This document shows positions 1-11,335 of a DNA stretch of 64,000 nucleotides, one piece after another (the stretch's first letter is position 1; every line of letters starts with the position of its first letter). The notes beneath the pieces are model-generated. The model saw nothing but the letters and a program-made list of their open reading frames with translations, was not told the origin of the DNA and did not search any database. The DNA comes from Argyresthia goedartella (Eukaryota > Arthropoda > Insecta > Lepidoptera > Argyresthiidae), in contig OX463822.1 in NCBI GenBank assembly GCA_949825045.1, positions 35,528,703-35,592,702 on the forward strand, given 5' to 3'. The translations under genes and the position numbers were made by a program.

Positions 1-360
1 TGAAATTAACTTGGGTCTTAGAGACTGAATAGATCTTTATCAATTGTGATCAATTTACTGTGGTTTAGTGAGGCATAGCCGAACGGATACTGTGTTGTTT
101 TTTTTATTGTTGCAGGATAATGCACTGTGTTGCAGTTTCACCAGAAGCCTTTGCCGGGCAAACGTAATCGTAACTTTATTTATTCATGGTTTGCTTAGTA
201 ATTTGTTAGTTAACTCACAAAGTTAATTGATCTTCAATGTGATATTTGGTGAATTAAGTCAAATAGCATACATCCTAGTCGAGTGTCACTTTCGACTAGG
301 CACACACAATATAGTATTTTGAAATGTTTGAATACCTTAGATCTTGTGGTACAGAGATGA

Positions 361-510
361 GATTGGTATCCGTTAGTACGGACATGTTGAGATTGGAATC
401 AGTTAGTACGGATATGTTGGGGTTGGATTCCGTTGCTACGGAGCTGTTGGGGTTGGATTCCGTTGGTACGGAGATGTTGGGGTTGGATTCCGTTGGTACG
501 GAAATATTAG
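361..510 (+). repeat. 30-bp minisatellite, five units
   Basis: Five consecutive units of exactly 30 bp start at 361, 391, 421, 451 and 481. The core is GATTCCGTTGGTACGGA, with drift at single positions. Because the period is divisible by three, both strands stay open (117 aa plus, 99 aa minus), giving low-complexity peptides built on a ten-residue period. Copy B has five units (17576-17725), copy D about two, and the piece inside the mariner starts just after the array. Confidence 0.9.
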
Positions 511-1291
511 GGTTGGCCACGGGTTGGCACCGTTGCGACGACGGCGTTGCATCTGTGGGCACAGATGGCACAAAAGATTGCGTAGGTACGGACACGGTAG
601 GGTTGGGCTACACTAACAAAAGATTCCGTGGGCACGGACACCTTAGGCTGGGCTTCGGGGATGAAAAGAATCCGTGAGAATATTTTAGTGAGAGAAATTG
701 ATTATTTGAATACTTTTCTAAATTGTGTGTGCTTGGTAGACAGACCTAAAAGTATTGTGAAAATCGAGATACTACTTAAGAGGCAGGATAATCGAGCGAA
801 ATGTAGTTGTTGGTTCACAGATGATACAGTCGTGGACGACTGCAGTGTCAGGTTGGCCGTGTCGTAGTGTACGAATTGAGCTATAGCTATGGCGTAAGGT
901 AGTAGAGATAAGTACGGTGACACAAGCGATACATGCATTCGCTTAGGTTGGGCCAATAATTGGGAGGTTAGCTGTGCATGCTAAAAAAAGGGCGTGCGCG
1001 CTAGTCAGCGGGTCAGTCTGTATCGAGCAGTCGTACGGAGCGCACCTCCTCCCATATTATTGGACTAGCCAGTCCCCGTGTCTAGTATTGTTATTATGTA
1101 TCTAGTTCTCCCCGTGTTTAGTGTGACTGTAACTAGTGCTCCCAGTGTCAAGTGTCATTATTCTGTGTCTAGTACATGAGTCGTGCCCTAAAGTTAATAA
1201 ACTGTGTTATAACTAAACTGTTGCCTCCAATGCTCGAGTACCCATCACACCCACCCTCGGGACGCCCTCAGCCATCGGTCCTGACCCTTCC

Positions 1292-1321
1292 GCGACATAT
1301 ATATATATATATATATGTCGC
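1292..1321. repeat. TA-rich perfect palindrome (hairpin)
   Basis: A GCGAC...GTCGC stem surrounds an alternating TA tract, giving a 30-bp perfect palindrome followed by a second TA tract. The same structure occurs in copy B (31278-31316, with a longer stem) and copy D (50737-50762, shorter TA tract). It should readily form a cruciform and is prone to length change. Confidence 0.85.
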
Positions 1322-1656
1322 AGAAGATATATATATATATATATTTACATTATATACTTATATAAACATAAATATGTAAATGTAATAGAATGAACGTATA
1401 AAAAATATATAAATAAATGTATTAAAAAAAACTACTACTACTGCTCCGTTTCTTTTTGCCTCACTAAAACACATACTGTAACAACAAAAGGATCTTTTTG
1501 GGATAATCTATTATTGGCTATGTAATTGGTGTTAATTTAAAGGATTATCTGTTTTGTCACATCACCAAATTAACTGTTGATTGCCTGAATAAATAAATAA
1601 ATAAGTATGGTTAATTTTTATTTTTTTATTAATATTAAATCGCTTTCATATCTATA

Positions 1657-1716
1657 CATAGTCAGGTCATAAGTTCTGTCACATGTGCAATATGAAATAA
1701 TTTAGACATGTTTATT
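1657..1716 (-). mobile_element. Mariner terminal fragment
   Basis: After a TA dinucleotide (1655-1656) the terminal inverted repeat CATAGTCAGGTCATAAG begins and matches the complete mariner at 31660. About 60 bp of mariner end survive before the sequence changes near 1716 and a LINE fragment follows. The mariner therefore sits at the same target in copies A and B of Block X and was present before those two copies diverged. Confidence 0.8.
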
Positions 1717-1741
1717 TTTATTTTTTTTCCTTTCTCTTCTT

Positions 1742-3595
1742 TTACAGCGTTAAATCTGACCCGTCAGATTTAACGCCGTTGACTTCTGCCTTTTGAATTA
1801 TATTAGTTAGGTATGATCTTAGTAGATCAAACGCTTTATTTCTAACTCCGTAATGATTTAATTTAATTAGTAACGTGTCATGATCAACACAATCAAATGC
1901 CTTCGACAGATCGCAAAAAACACCGATAGCATCCTGTGCGGCTTCCCATGCAGAATAAATATGAGATATAAGGGTAATACCTGCATCCGTAGTCGATTTA
2001 CCCCTAGTGAAACCGTATTGCTTAGCGTGGAGTTGTTTTGTACGGTTGAAGTGTGAGAGCATTTGATTGAGTATAATCTTTTCAAAAATTTTACTTAGTG
2101 CTGGAAGAACCGATATTGGTCTGAAATTAGACGGATCACCCTTGTCTCCCGACTTGAACAGAGGTGTAAATTTACTGTGTTTCATGAGGTCTGGGAAAAC
2201 TCCATCATCAACACATTTATTAAATATATAAGCTAGGTGTGGGGCTATAACAAGTATTATTGAACCAATGACTTTGACTGACATACCCTACAGGTCTTCA
2301 GTATTTTTTAAGTTAAGTAATCTATACGTTTTGACAATATCCTGGGGACATACATGATAAAATTTAAAATCTACATTACTGATGCTAGTGTTGTTTTTTA
2401 ACAAAACCTCTGCTTCATATGGAGATAAATTTAGACGCTCTGTTGTGAGTAAGGGTGCATTGGTGAAGAATGTTTCAAAAGCTCGAGCTACCTCAGCGTT
2501 GGATTTAACAACATCATCACCTATCTTTAAGCAGAAATCATTATCCCTTGGTATAACTTTGTCAGTTTCACGGAGGTTTTTTGTTCATAAAGATCATACA
2601 AGATAGCTCTACTTTTACGAATTCCAAATGTTGCCCAGTCATTAAATTTAGATTTTCCGTTGTTGGCACTGACTTTTTTTAATTTAAAAACTTTCTTGAA
2701 TTCTGTTTGAATAATGTTGAAGAAGTCAGAATAGATTTTGTTCGGGTTCTGTTCATCAAAATCCGGTACTGGCAAACCCATATCTAAGTTTTTCATATAC
2801 ATCTCTAGTCTATGGGATGTAATAGGCCTATAAAATGATGGATCAGTCTTATTTTCACTAGTAATTTGGAATGAAACTGTTTGACCACTGTGATCGGATG
2901 GTAAACAGTTAATTACATTTTTACTTGTGAATGCACAGTCACAAAAAACGTTATCTAAGCAAGTTTGGCTGGTAAGTGTAATTCTAGTCGGCTCTAGAAT
3001 TACATGACATAAATTAAATGATTTGAACAGAGTTATTAATCGTCGCTTCAATGTTAAGCAAATCTTCATTAAAATCGCCACAAATAATTAACTTTTTTCT
3101 GCTATTACAAAGTTTAATGAGGGCATCCTCCATAATTTTCACGAACATTTCAAAATTGCCATGGCCGTTTTCATCTCTCGGAGGTCTGTTGATACAAACA
3201 ATAATATGGCTATCCAACTCAACATAGGATACCTCTATTTGTAATTCTACAGTAAGTGCAAGAATATCTTTCTGTTGTTTCACCTTAATATTATTTTTTA
3301 CTAAGATTAAAGAACCACCTCTATCAGCAGTCTTTCTATTGTAACAACTGACAATTTTGTAATTATTTATGTTAAAAGACATCATATTTTCCTTTAACCA
3401 GTGTTCTGTAATACAAATAACATCGGTGTCTGAATGATTAAGAAATAATTCTAATACAAGTTCTTTGCCAGGTAGCCCCTGCATGTTTTGATGGGTAATA
3501 TTTAAGTGGGGCTTACCCTTTGTCTGAATATTATTTAATATTGGGATATTATTAGACTTTTTTGACTTATTTAATTCGGGCAAGATATTACACAT
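1742..3595 (-). pseudogene. CR1-like LINE fragment (endonuclease to mid-RT)
   Basis: Read on the minus strand from 3595 this encodes an APE-type endonuclease (SHQNMQGL near the start, ITEHWL, GDFNEDL, and SDHSGQTV as the SDH motif). A linker follows, then RT palm blocks (FRPISVLPALSKIFE, YGFTRGKSTTDA, CDLSKAFDCVDH). It stops abruptly at 1742, before the catalytic ADD box. Reading frames change near 3020 and 2530 and a stop lies at about 2290, so it is dead. It is the same family as the plus-strand copy at 8531-11597, which supplies the missing 3' half. The truncated end carries a 12-bp fold-back (1748-1775). Truncation at the 3' side is unusual for target-primed LINEs and suggests later breakage. 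Confidence 0.9.
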
Positions 3596-3599
3596 TTTT

Positions 3600-3975
3600 T
3601 GATCTCCTATGCTTGCTTGATATATTTATTGGCTTATGTATGCTAGAGATTTCCTCTATTGTCGTAACCTCTATCGACGGAGTTTTTGCTCCACAAATGA
3701 TATCATTCACTCAACACCTCGCCGAAACCGGACCCCTGCCACAATAATGGGCTGGCTACGAGCAAGAATTCAAACCGCCATTATCAGGGCTAGCAGCATG
3801 TGCATCCGCGGCACCCGCCATAGGTGGAATCGCACAGGCCTATATGAGGATGGAGCGGCAGTCCCACACGTCTTGAACTAGAATGAATATCTTATTTATA
3901 TTCTCTGTACTTATTTTCATGAATCTTTTGCTTAATAAATTTCTTATCGTTTAAAAAAATAAAAATAAATAACAT
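3600..3975 (+). other. Polyadenylated fragment, possible processed retrocopy
   Basis: Plus-strand stretch with an open frame (3562-3747) that continues past one stop to about 3875. It has hydrophobic, small-residue-rich segments (GLAACASAAPAIGG, then a second hydrophobic run around 3885-3955). An AATAAA-type signal lies near 3934, followed about 20 bp later by an A-rich tail. That layout fits a processed transcript inserted in the genome. The spacing of hydrophobic and glycine/alanine segments reminded me of a V-ATPase proteolipid subunit, but the match is weak and by eye. It could equally be the 3' end of an unrecognised element. Confidence 0.3.
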
Positions 3976-3984
3976 AAACAATAT

Positions 3985-6437
3985 TTTAAATAATTGTGCA
4001 CACACCCTCACAATGACACCCACACATACATTATCCTAATCATTATAATATAGTTATTAAGGTTTATTACTGCGAAGGTGCATCCCCATCCAGTACCTCA
4101 ACAAAGGGCTGTCCACCTACCCAGCTAGTGTGCTGAGGATAGTGTTGGAGCTGCCGAAAAAGCCGTTTCTTAAGGAGGCAATCCTTTTTCGGATTATTAC
4201 AAAGAAATCGTCAATCCTGGGTTCGGCAAACATAGCTGAGGCACTGAAGTATCGCGGCAGCCCAAACAGTATCCTCAGTGCATTATTATATTAGACGCGC
4301 AGGGCGCTGTTGGCCCTCTGGGTATAGCTGACCCATAGGCCGCTAGTGTAGAAGGACTGACAAAATACTCTGAAAAGTGTCAATTTGACAGCCCTTGTAC
4401 ACCTCGAAAACCTACGGGCCAGCATATTGCATCGGACCGCCATAGCCCTGCGCTCCCTTTAGATATCTCGCTTTTCTTCACGTTTTACCTGAGCCCGTGT
4501 GTGACAGCGTAGGACTCGCAGACTCGTAAAAGTTTTCTAAGGGCGTTGACATAAGTAGGGACTCAGCAACACCATATCATCAGCATAAGATATGTTATAA
4601 GTGATTCTTACATCAATCGAGCATCCGATACCAGTGTTGCTGAGCTCCTCGATTAGCTGATTAATATACAAGTTGAATTATGACAACTTGGGATATGTCA
4701 ATCCGCCCTGCCTGACCTCGCACTCAAGGTTATATGAGTCGCTAAGAGAACTCACCCATTTAACTCTATTCGTTTGATTTTGATACCAAAATTTAAAAAT
4801 TGGAAGCAATTCAGTGAATTAGCTTATTCCATAGTACATCATAAGATACATGATCAAATGCCTTGGACAAATCTAGAAACCACGCATAGATGTGTGGTTT
4901 CCTGTCAGTATAGCACCGTACGGTTTGCTTGAGAGCCAGGATTGCACTTTCAGTAGACAGTCCGGTCCTAAACCCAAACTGGGCATCGTGTATATGTGTA
5001 TATGAAGATGTTTATCAAGTTGGCAATCAAGCAAACCGTCCAGAACCTTAGCTACGGCGGTTGCTAAGGATATTGGTCTGTAGTTATCCAAAGTCAGAAG
5101 CGTCTCTCGTTCTTTTTTTAACAATAGGTACTACTAAAGTTTTCATTAAATTATCTGGCAGGTATGAGTGTCCCACACAAAAGTTAAAACACATCTTAAG
5201 CACCCTAGGTAGGTGCGCACCAGCGCATTTTAGGTGCTCGACACGCAGACCATCGTGGCCTGGTAACTTGCCCCGCTTCATGTCTCTGACAGCTAACATT
5301 ACTTGTTTAAATGTAAAACGCAAAGGTTTGTCACGAGTACCTGCGCTAGCGCAGTCTAGACTGAGCGTCGAACACCACCGATGAGTCAGTGTTACTGGAA
5401 AGATCAGAAACAACACGGAAATTATTTTTAAACATGTTTTCTATTTCATGGTGGTCCGACAATCCATCAACAGTCACAGGGTGGCCAGGCTTAGGATTTA
5501 ATTTATTGGTTTCTTTCCAGAATTTTGAAAAATCTTTTGCATTATGGCTGGTGGCAAGATTATCCATTTTTATTTGTCCCGAATTCATTTGACACCACTT
5601 AAGCTTTGATTTAAATATGTTTCTGGAATTTTTCATTAGATCATGTATAGTACCAGATTCCGGCTTATTGTGTAGGACCCAATTTTTAAAACAAAGCCTA
5701 GCCTCACCATGTGCCCGTTTCACATATTTATTCCAACCAGTTATGTAGGCTTTTTTTTAAAAGAATTAGAATTACAGTTACTATCTACACTGTGACCAAA
5801 AAAAGCCGCCTCACACAGAATATCAATTATGCTATTATAAATGTTATTAATTATTTACCTATGTTCTAAATTGCTACACATTAAATCACAACATTCGCTA
5901 AGTTCACTGGGGAAATCAATTTCTTTCAATTTTAAATTACATATATTTCTAAATAGGTTTATTTGGTCGGTATCCTTCACATCCCAATGAACCTTATTTT
6001 CTTTACAGTTGGAGGAGCTAATACTGCGCGGCAGCACACTAAAGTTACAAGTTATTTTTATTGGAATGTGATCTGACCAAGACACATCATAACATATCCT
6101 GACCTTTGTTATTGATTGAAAAGCAACTTTTGTAGACATAGAATGGTCAAGCCACCTTTTGCAGCCGTGGGCATCACTGATCACTGGCCGTTTCGTTGCT
6201 TGCATTTTCCAATTTAAGCTCATGTGACGGTAGTGAAACGACCAAGCCACATATTTTGAGTAAGGTGTTAGAGTTTTTGAAGTTAGGGCTGTACAGTTGG
6301 GCGTGTAGAGTTAGAAGCTTGGCTCTAATTGAGATCTGATAACTTTTTGTTTCCCTCTTCTTGGCTACATTTTTTACATGAAAATGTTTTGGTGGGATTT
6401 CATTTCTTTTGTAAGTTGCATAAGATCCGGGATGCAT
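3985..6437 (-). pseudogene. Degenerate LINE (endonuclease C-term through RT)
   Basis: Reading down from 6250, the minus strand encodes the end of an endonuclease (CKRWLDHSMS, then SWSDHIPI as the SDH motif) and a linker (5723-5346). The RT follows: NYRPISLATAVAKVLD near 5090, the LSKAFD equivalent near 4865, RQGG near 4715 and a SYADDMVLL catalytic box near 4590. C-terminal RT sequence continues to about 4070. Many frame changes and stops separate these blocks. It differs from the CR1-like family next door (SYADDM rather than FADDT). I cannot assign the clade. The 6174-6437 part may belong to something else. Confidence 0.75.
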
Positions 6438-6786
6438 ATTGATAAGGGAAGTCTACAAAGAGCGAGTGCGGTGCATTAGAGGCCACTTATGCGAAATTTG
6501 CGGATGTCTCATACTAACTTTCATCCCCTAGTTTAGAGGGTTAAGGGGTGAAAATTCCAAGTTTTATGATTTTGCGGTTGTCTGTGTGCTAATACTACCC
6601 TACATACCAAATTTCAGCTTTCTAGGGCTTCAGGAAGTGCCCTAAAAGTTTTGTTGATCAACAGTGAATGAGTAAGTCAGTGATGGTCTTGGAGTTCCGA
6701 ACATGACCATGGAATGCAGAAAATAAAAAGCAAACTCGCATCTGATAAGGTATAAGCACATTTTAATCCAGATGCGTAGTTAATTT
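6438..6786. other. Gene-free stretch, interspersed-repeat-like
   Basis: No credible open frame. The stretch around 6540-6690, with text such as CCAAATTTCAGCTTTCTAGG, resembles a sequence I associate with dispersed repeats in insect genomes, but I cannot name the family or its ends. The final 40 bp lead into a Gypsy RNase H remnant. Confidence 0.4.
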
Positions 6787-7280
6787 TAAAGGTTGACGCA
6801 TCTCCTACTGGACTCGGTGCTATAGTATCACAAGTAGAAAATGGCGTTGATAAGCCTTTGTTGTATTTATCGCGTGCGCTAAGCCAGGCCGAGAAGCGAT
6901 ATAGCCAGATACAAAAAGCGGCGACAGCAATCGTCTTCGGGGTCAGAAAATGTCATTACTATCTGTTCGGGCGGGCAACACCCTTTATTTTAAGAACCGA
7001 CCATAAACCTCTGTTATCAATTTTCAATCGAGACAAAGGCATACCTGAAATAACCGCTAGATTGCAAAGATAATAGATTGCAAAGATAAGATAAGATAAT
7101 TACAAAGAAAAGATAAGATAAGATAAGATAAAGATATAGATAAGATATTGCAAAGATATAATAAGATTGCAAAGATATAGATAAGATAATAGATTGCAAA
7201 GATATTCAATTTTCCTATCAGCATATAATTATAGAATTGAATATTTTAGTAGCGCGCACAACACAGCTGATTATTACCAA
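6787..7280 (+). pseudogene. Ty3/Gypsy RNase H remnant
   Basis: Encodes the RNase H domain of a Gypsy polyprotein. DASPTGLGAI carries the first catalytic Asp, and LSRALSQAEKRYSQIQKA and LRTDHKPLLSIFN (TDHK) are classic RNase H blocks. Near 7073 the frame is broken by an expansion of GATAA-type repeats. Coding then resumes at about 7200 (RYSIFLSAYNYRIEYF, then HNTADY) until a LINE tail interrupts it at about 7281. The RT that should precede it is missing. A related gag-PR-RT piece lies downstream at 13426-15990, that is, in permuted order. Confidence 0.85.
7060..7205 (+). repeat. GATAA / TTGCAAAGATA repeat expansion
   Basis: Imperfect tandem repeats of AGATAA and ATTGCAAAGATA fill the interval. 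The seed AGATTGCAAAGATA is the coding sequence for the LQRY-type segment of the surrounding RNase H frame, and that segment is present on both sides of the array. The array therefore appears to have grown by slippage from the element's own coding sequence, not to have arrived as a separate insertion. Confidence 0.8.
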
Positions 7281-7835
7281 TGCTCAACGCAGCTCGGTAC
7301 AGAGCGGCACAGCTCAGCTGCCTTTAGAGGGAGCTTCCGCTATGCTGCGACCAAGTGTTGGAATAATATCCCTCCACCAATCAGGAAGCTGCGTTGTTTA
7401 TCGAGCATAAAAAATTCGAAGTCTATACGAAATGACACTAGCGCAATATAACTGAATATATAATCATATGAAATTGTGACCTTTAATATTAATACTGTTT
7501 TATATTTATAAAGATTTATTTTATACCTTTAATTAACCTGTTATCTACTAAAAAGTCTGAATATTCATGTCTAACTATGTTTCTCTTTTAAAATGTTTTT
7601 CCTTCTGCCTGTGTTTATAAATGTTTACACAAAAGTGCACATTGTTGTGCGTGGTGTCACCCGTCTTTCACAACGGAAGACCAGCGCTTATTGTTCGCAT
7701 TCAGCATATGCTGAGTTGAGGCCGGCTTGTGACAGGAAATATTCTTATGTATTATTCAATATTGACTCCTATTTTTGTTTCCTGTTATAAAAAAACTTCT
7801 TTCTTTCTTTCTTCTTTCTTTCATATTCTTAGTCG
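7281..7835 (+). mobile_element. LINE 3' end fragment with TTTC tail
   Basis: Starts inside the C-terminus of a LINE ORF2 (FRYAATKCWNNIPPPIRKL, typical of the end of CR1/Jockey-like ORF2), followed by a 3' UTR. It ends in an irregular TTTC-rich tail (about 7796-7832). It is inserted into the Gypsy remnant: RNase H sequence ends just before it and post-RNase H Gypsy sequence resumes just after. Strongly 5'-truncated, as is usual for LINEs. Confidence 0.7.
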
Positions 7836-8530
7836 CTCCGTATCTATAAAATCTGTTTCTAACTTGAGAATAGCAGCGGGCGCGCGCTCTGATAACTGTG
7901 ATACTGATAACGCGGTCTATGTAAATTTCGTATGTGAGGTAGACAATTATATTTATCTACAAGAGATACGTGATAAAACTAAATCAGATCATGTCCTTTC
8001 ACGGGTTGAGGATTTCATCACGGACAAATGGCCTGAGAAGATTACTGAATTACTGATGACTTACTGAAACCGTACTATGCTTGTCGACATGAGTTATCAG
8101 TGGAGCTCGATTGCGTAATGAGAGGATACAAATTGATATTACCTAGTTGTTTACGCAATAGGGTCATTAAAGAGATGCACAGTGGGCATTTAGGTATTAG
8201 TAAGATGCAGGCTGTAGCCCGTACTAGGTTTTGGTGGCCTGGTCTCGCCGCGGAGATTGAGCAGTGTGTGGCGACATGCAGTGTGTGCGTGCGCATCTCT
8301 GCGCTCCCCCCCCCCCCCCCCCCCCGCGCGTGCCCCGCACTCCCTGGCCCTTCCCTCCGCGAAGGTGGTATCGCGTCCATTTAGATTTACTGGGCCCGTT
8401 AAATAACAAAGTCTATTACTATATATTTAATAATAGTTGATGCATATTCAAAATGGGTTGAATGCTACGATGTTTTAACTGGATACAGTAGTCGAATAGT
8501 TATTGATAAACTTTGCGAAGTGATGCGAAC
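7836..8530 (+). pseudogene. Ty3/Gypsy integrase N-terminal remnant
   Basis: Continues the Gypsy polyprotein. A spacer region is followed by the integrase zinc-binding module (MHSGHLGISKMQAVARTRFW with the two His, then CVATCSVC with the two Cys). After a poly-C run the core domain begins (HLDLLGP-like start, then VDAYSKWVECYDV). Frames shift around the 20-bp C run, and at 8531 the core domain is cut by a LINE. The rest of the core resumes at 11598. Confidence 0.85.
8306..8325 (+). repeat. C20 homopolymer
   Basis: Twenty uninterrupted C residues lie between the integrase zinc finger and core-coding parts of the Gypsy remnant. Homopolymers of this length are unstable and hard to sequence, so the exact length and the local frame are unreliable. 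Confidence 0.95.
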
Positions 8531-8544
8531 TTGTATTAGAATTA

Positions 8545-9429
8545 TTTCTTAATCATTCAGACACCGATGTTATTTGTATTACAGAACACTGGTTAAAGGA
8601 AAATATGATGTCTTTTAACATAAATAATTACAAAATTGTCAGTTGTTACAATAGAAAGACTGCCGATAGAGGTGGTTCTCTAATCTTAGTAAAAAATAAT
8701 ATTAAGGTGAAACAACGGAAAGATATTCTTGCACTTACTTTAGAAAGACAAATAGAGGTATCCTGTGTTGAGTTGGATAGCCATATTATTGTTTGTGTCT
8801 ACAGACCTCCGAGAGATGAAAACGGCCATGGCAATTTTGAAATGTTCGAGAAAATTATGGAGGATGCCCTCATAATACTTTGTAATAACAGAAAAAAGTT
8901 AATTATTTGAGGCGATTTTAATGTAGATTTGCTTGTAGATACAACATTGAAACAACGATTAATAACTCTGTTCAAATCATTTAATTTATGTCATATATTT
9001 CTAGAGCCGACTAGAATTACACTTACCAGCCAAACTTGCTTAGATAACGTATTTTGTGACTGTGCATTCACAAGTAAAAATGTAATTAACTGTTTACCAT
9101 CCGATCACAGTGGTCAAACAGTTTCATTCCCAATTGCCAGTAAAAATAGGACTGATCCATCATTTTATAGACCTATTACATCCCATAGACTAGAGACGTA
9201 TATGAAAAAGTTAGATATAAATTTGCCAGTACCGGATTTTGATGAACAGAACCCAAACAAAATCTACTCAGACTTCTTCAGCATTATTCAGACAGAATTC
9301 AATAAAGTTTTTAAATTAAAGAAAGTCAGTGACTACAACGGTAAATCTAAATTTAATGACTGGGCAACGTTTGGAATTCGTAAAAGTAGAGTTATCTTAT
9401 ATGACCTTTATGAACAAAAAAACCTATAA
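8545..9429 (+). pseudogene. LINE ORF2 endonuclease segment
   Basis: APE-type endonuclease of the LINE: ITEHWLKENMM, the Tyr-rich middle (VCVYRPPRDENGHG) and SDHSGQTV as the SDH catalytic motif. A TGA at 8908-8910 falls immediately before GDFN, the catalytic Asp/Asn motif, so the protein is interrupted at its active site. The open frame resumes to 9429, where another frame change occurs. The N-terminal Asn and Glu of the active site are missing because of the 5' truncation. Confidence 0.88.
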
Positions 9430-11335
9430 CTTTGATCGAAAATTTCATGACTACGTCAAAAAATATTCCAAAACTTTCAAGTTGGTTTGTAGAACTGCAA
9501 AAACTTTACACATTAATAGAAAAATTCAAAATTCAAATAATAGAATGAAAACAGTTTGGCAAATAATAAACCGCGAAACTGGCAAAGTTATACCAAGGGA
9601 CAATGATTTCTGCCTAAAGATAGGTGATGATGTTGTTAAATCCAGCGCTGATGTTGCTCGAGCTTTTGAAACATTTGAGCTTCACCAATGTACCCTTACT
9701 CACAACAGACCGTCTAAATTCATCTCCATATGAAGCAGAGACTTTATTAAAAAATAACACTAGCGCCAGTAATGTATATTTAAAATTTCATCATGTATAT
9801 CCCCAGGACATTGTCAAAACGTTTAAATTACTTAACTTAAAAAATACGGAAGACCTGTGGGGTATATCAGTCAAAGTCATTGGTTCAGTAATTCTAGTTA
9901 TAGCCCCACACTTAGCTTATATATTCAATAAATGTGTTGACGATGGGGCTTTCCCAGACCTCATGAAACACAGTAAACTGATACCTCTGTTCAAGTCGGG
10001 AGATAAGGGTGATCCTTCAAATTACAGACCAATATCTGTTCTTCCAACACTAAGTAAAATATTTGAAAAGATTATACTCAATCAAATGCTCTCACACTTC
10101 AACCGTACAAAACAACTCCATGCCAAACAATACGGTTTCACTAGGGGTAAATCGACTACGGATGCAGGTATTACCCTTATATCTCATATTTATTTTGCAT
10201 GGGAGGCCGCACAGGATGCTATCGGAGTTTTTTGCGACCTGTCGAAGGCGTTTGATTGTGTTGATCATAATACGCTATTAATTAAATTAAATCATTACGG
10301 AGTTAGAAATAAAGCGTTGGATCTACTAAGATCATACCTAAGCAATAGAATTCAAAAGGCAGAAGTTAACGGCGTAAAATCTGATGCATCGGTTGTTAAA
10401 ATGGGCGTTCCACAAGGTTCGATATTGGGCCCTTTCTTATTCCTGGTATATATTAATGATCTGCCTTTCATGGTGGAGAAATTAACTGACATAGTGTTAT
10501 TTGCTGATGATACTTCACTGGTCTTCAAAATTGAAAGACAAAAAGGAGAATTTGATGATGTTAATGGTGTATTGTCTTTAACCTTGAATTGGTTCACAGT
10601 TAATAATTTATTGTTAAACGCTGGTAAAACCAAGTGTATCAAATTCTCACTTCCAAATGTCAGGCAAGTTGAGACCAGTTTAGTGTTAGACAACAGCACG
10701 TTAGAATTAGTAAATGATACGAAGTTTCTTGGAATAACCATTGATAGCAAATTGCATTGGGGACCCCACATAGATAAATTGGCTGGTAAATTAAGTTCTG
10801 CGGCTTACGCTGTTAGGAACATCAGAAAAAGCACGGATGTGGCTACATCTAGGCTAGTATATTTTAGTTAATTTCATAGTGTGATGTCCTATGGTATCTT
10901 GTTGTGGGGGAAAGCAGCGGATATTCAAACTTTTTTTTTATTTTACAGAAAAGAGCTATTCGAGCAATTTATAATTTAAAACGAACAGACTCCTTAAGAG
11001 AGTTTTTTAAAGAAATTGACATACTAACAGTAGCTAGTCAATTTATTTTCGAAAATATAATGTATGTACGCAAGAACCTTACAACATTTTCCAAACTTAG
11101 CGATAGCTGTAATGTTTACCTAAGAAATAATCACAGACTATGTGCGCCCCGTTTTAGACTCGCGAAGGTAAGCAATTCTTTCAAGGGTCAGTGCATTCTC
11201 TACTACAATAAGATACCTCTGGAGATTTTGAAATTGCCATTTGAGCAATTTAAAAAGCATGTTAAAGCGACTTTGTCGAAAAAGGGATATTACAATGTTC
11301 AAGATTACTTAAATGACAGGACTGTATGGGGTTAA
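9430..11335 (+). pseudogene. LINE ORF2 reverse transcriptase
   Basis: The largest open piece is 9624-10871 (415 aa). It holds the RT blocks in order: NYRPISVLPTLSKIFE, QYGFTRGKSTTDAG, FCDLSKAFDCVDHN, MGVPQGSILGPFLF and LFADDTSLVF with the FADD catalytic box. The thumb-like region with LGITIDSKLHWGPHI follows. A stop at 10869 and a frame change precede the C-terminal segment 10904-11335 (ends YYNVQDYLND). The RT core itself is uninterrupted. Fragments of the same 3' third recur at 34462-34775 and, inverted, at 49446-49760. Confidence 0.9.

Larger units (their letters stand above)
1..1656 (+). repeat. Block X copy A, unrecognised interspersed repeat
   Basis: This stretch is repeated almost base for base at 17214-18251, 29656-29794 and 31219-31657 (copy B), and in reverse complement at 50406-51912 (copy D). 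It contains a 30-bp minisatellite, a GC-richer promoter-like stretch near 960-1070, an AATAAA-bearing stretch near 1195, a TA hairpin and an AT-rich end. It probably extends left of the window, because copy B starts with the same bases as position 1. I do not recognise the family. The open frames inside it are short and come from the minisatellite, whose period is a multiple of three, so I do not call a gene. A solo-LTR origin for about 868-1228 (it can be read as TG...CA) is possible but unproven. Confidence 0.85.

Noticed and set aside
296..595. 99-aa minus-strand and 117-aa plus-strand repetitive peptides
   Set aside because: They are produced by a 30-bp minisatellite with no stops. No domain, and both strands are equally open.
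8075..8409. Glycine-rich minus-strand frames
   Set aside because: Antisense of the Gypsy integrase region and its C20 run.
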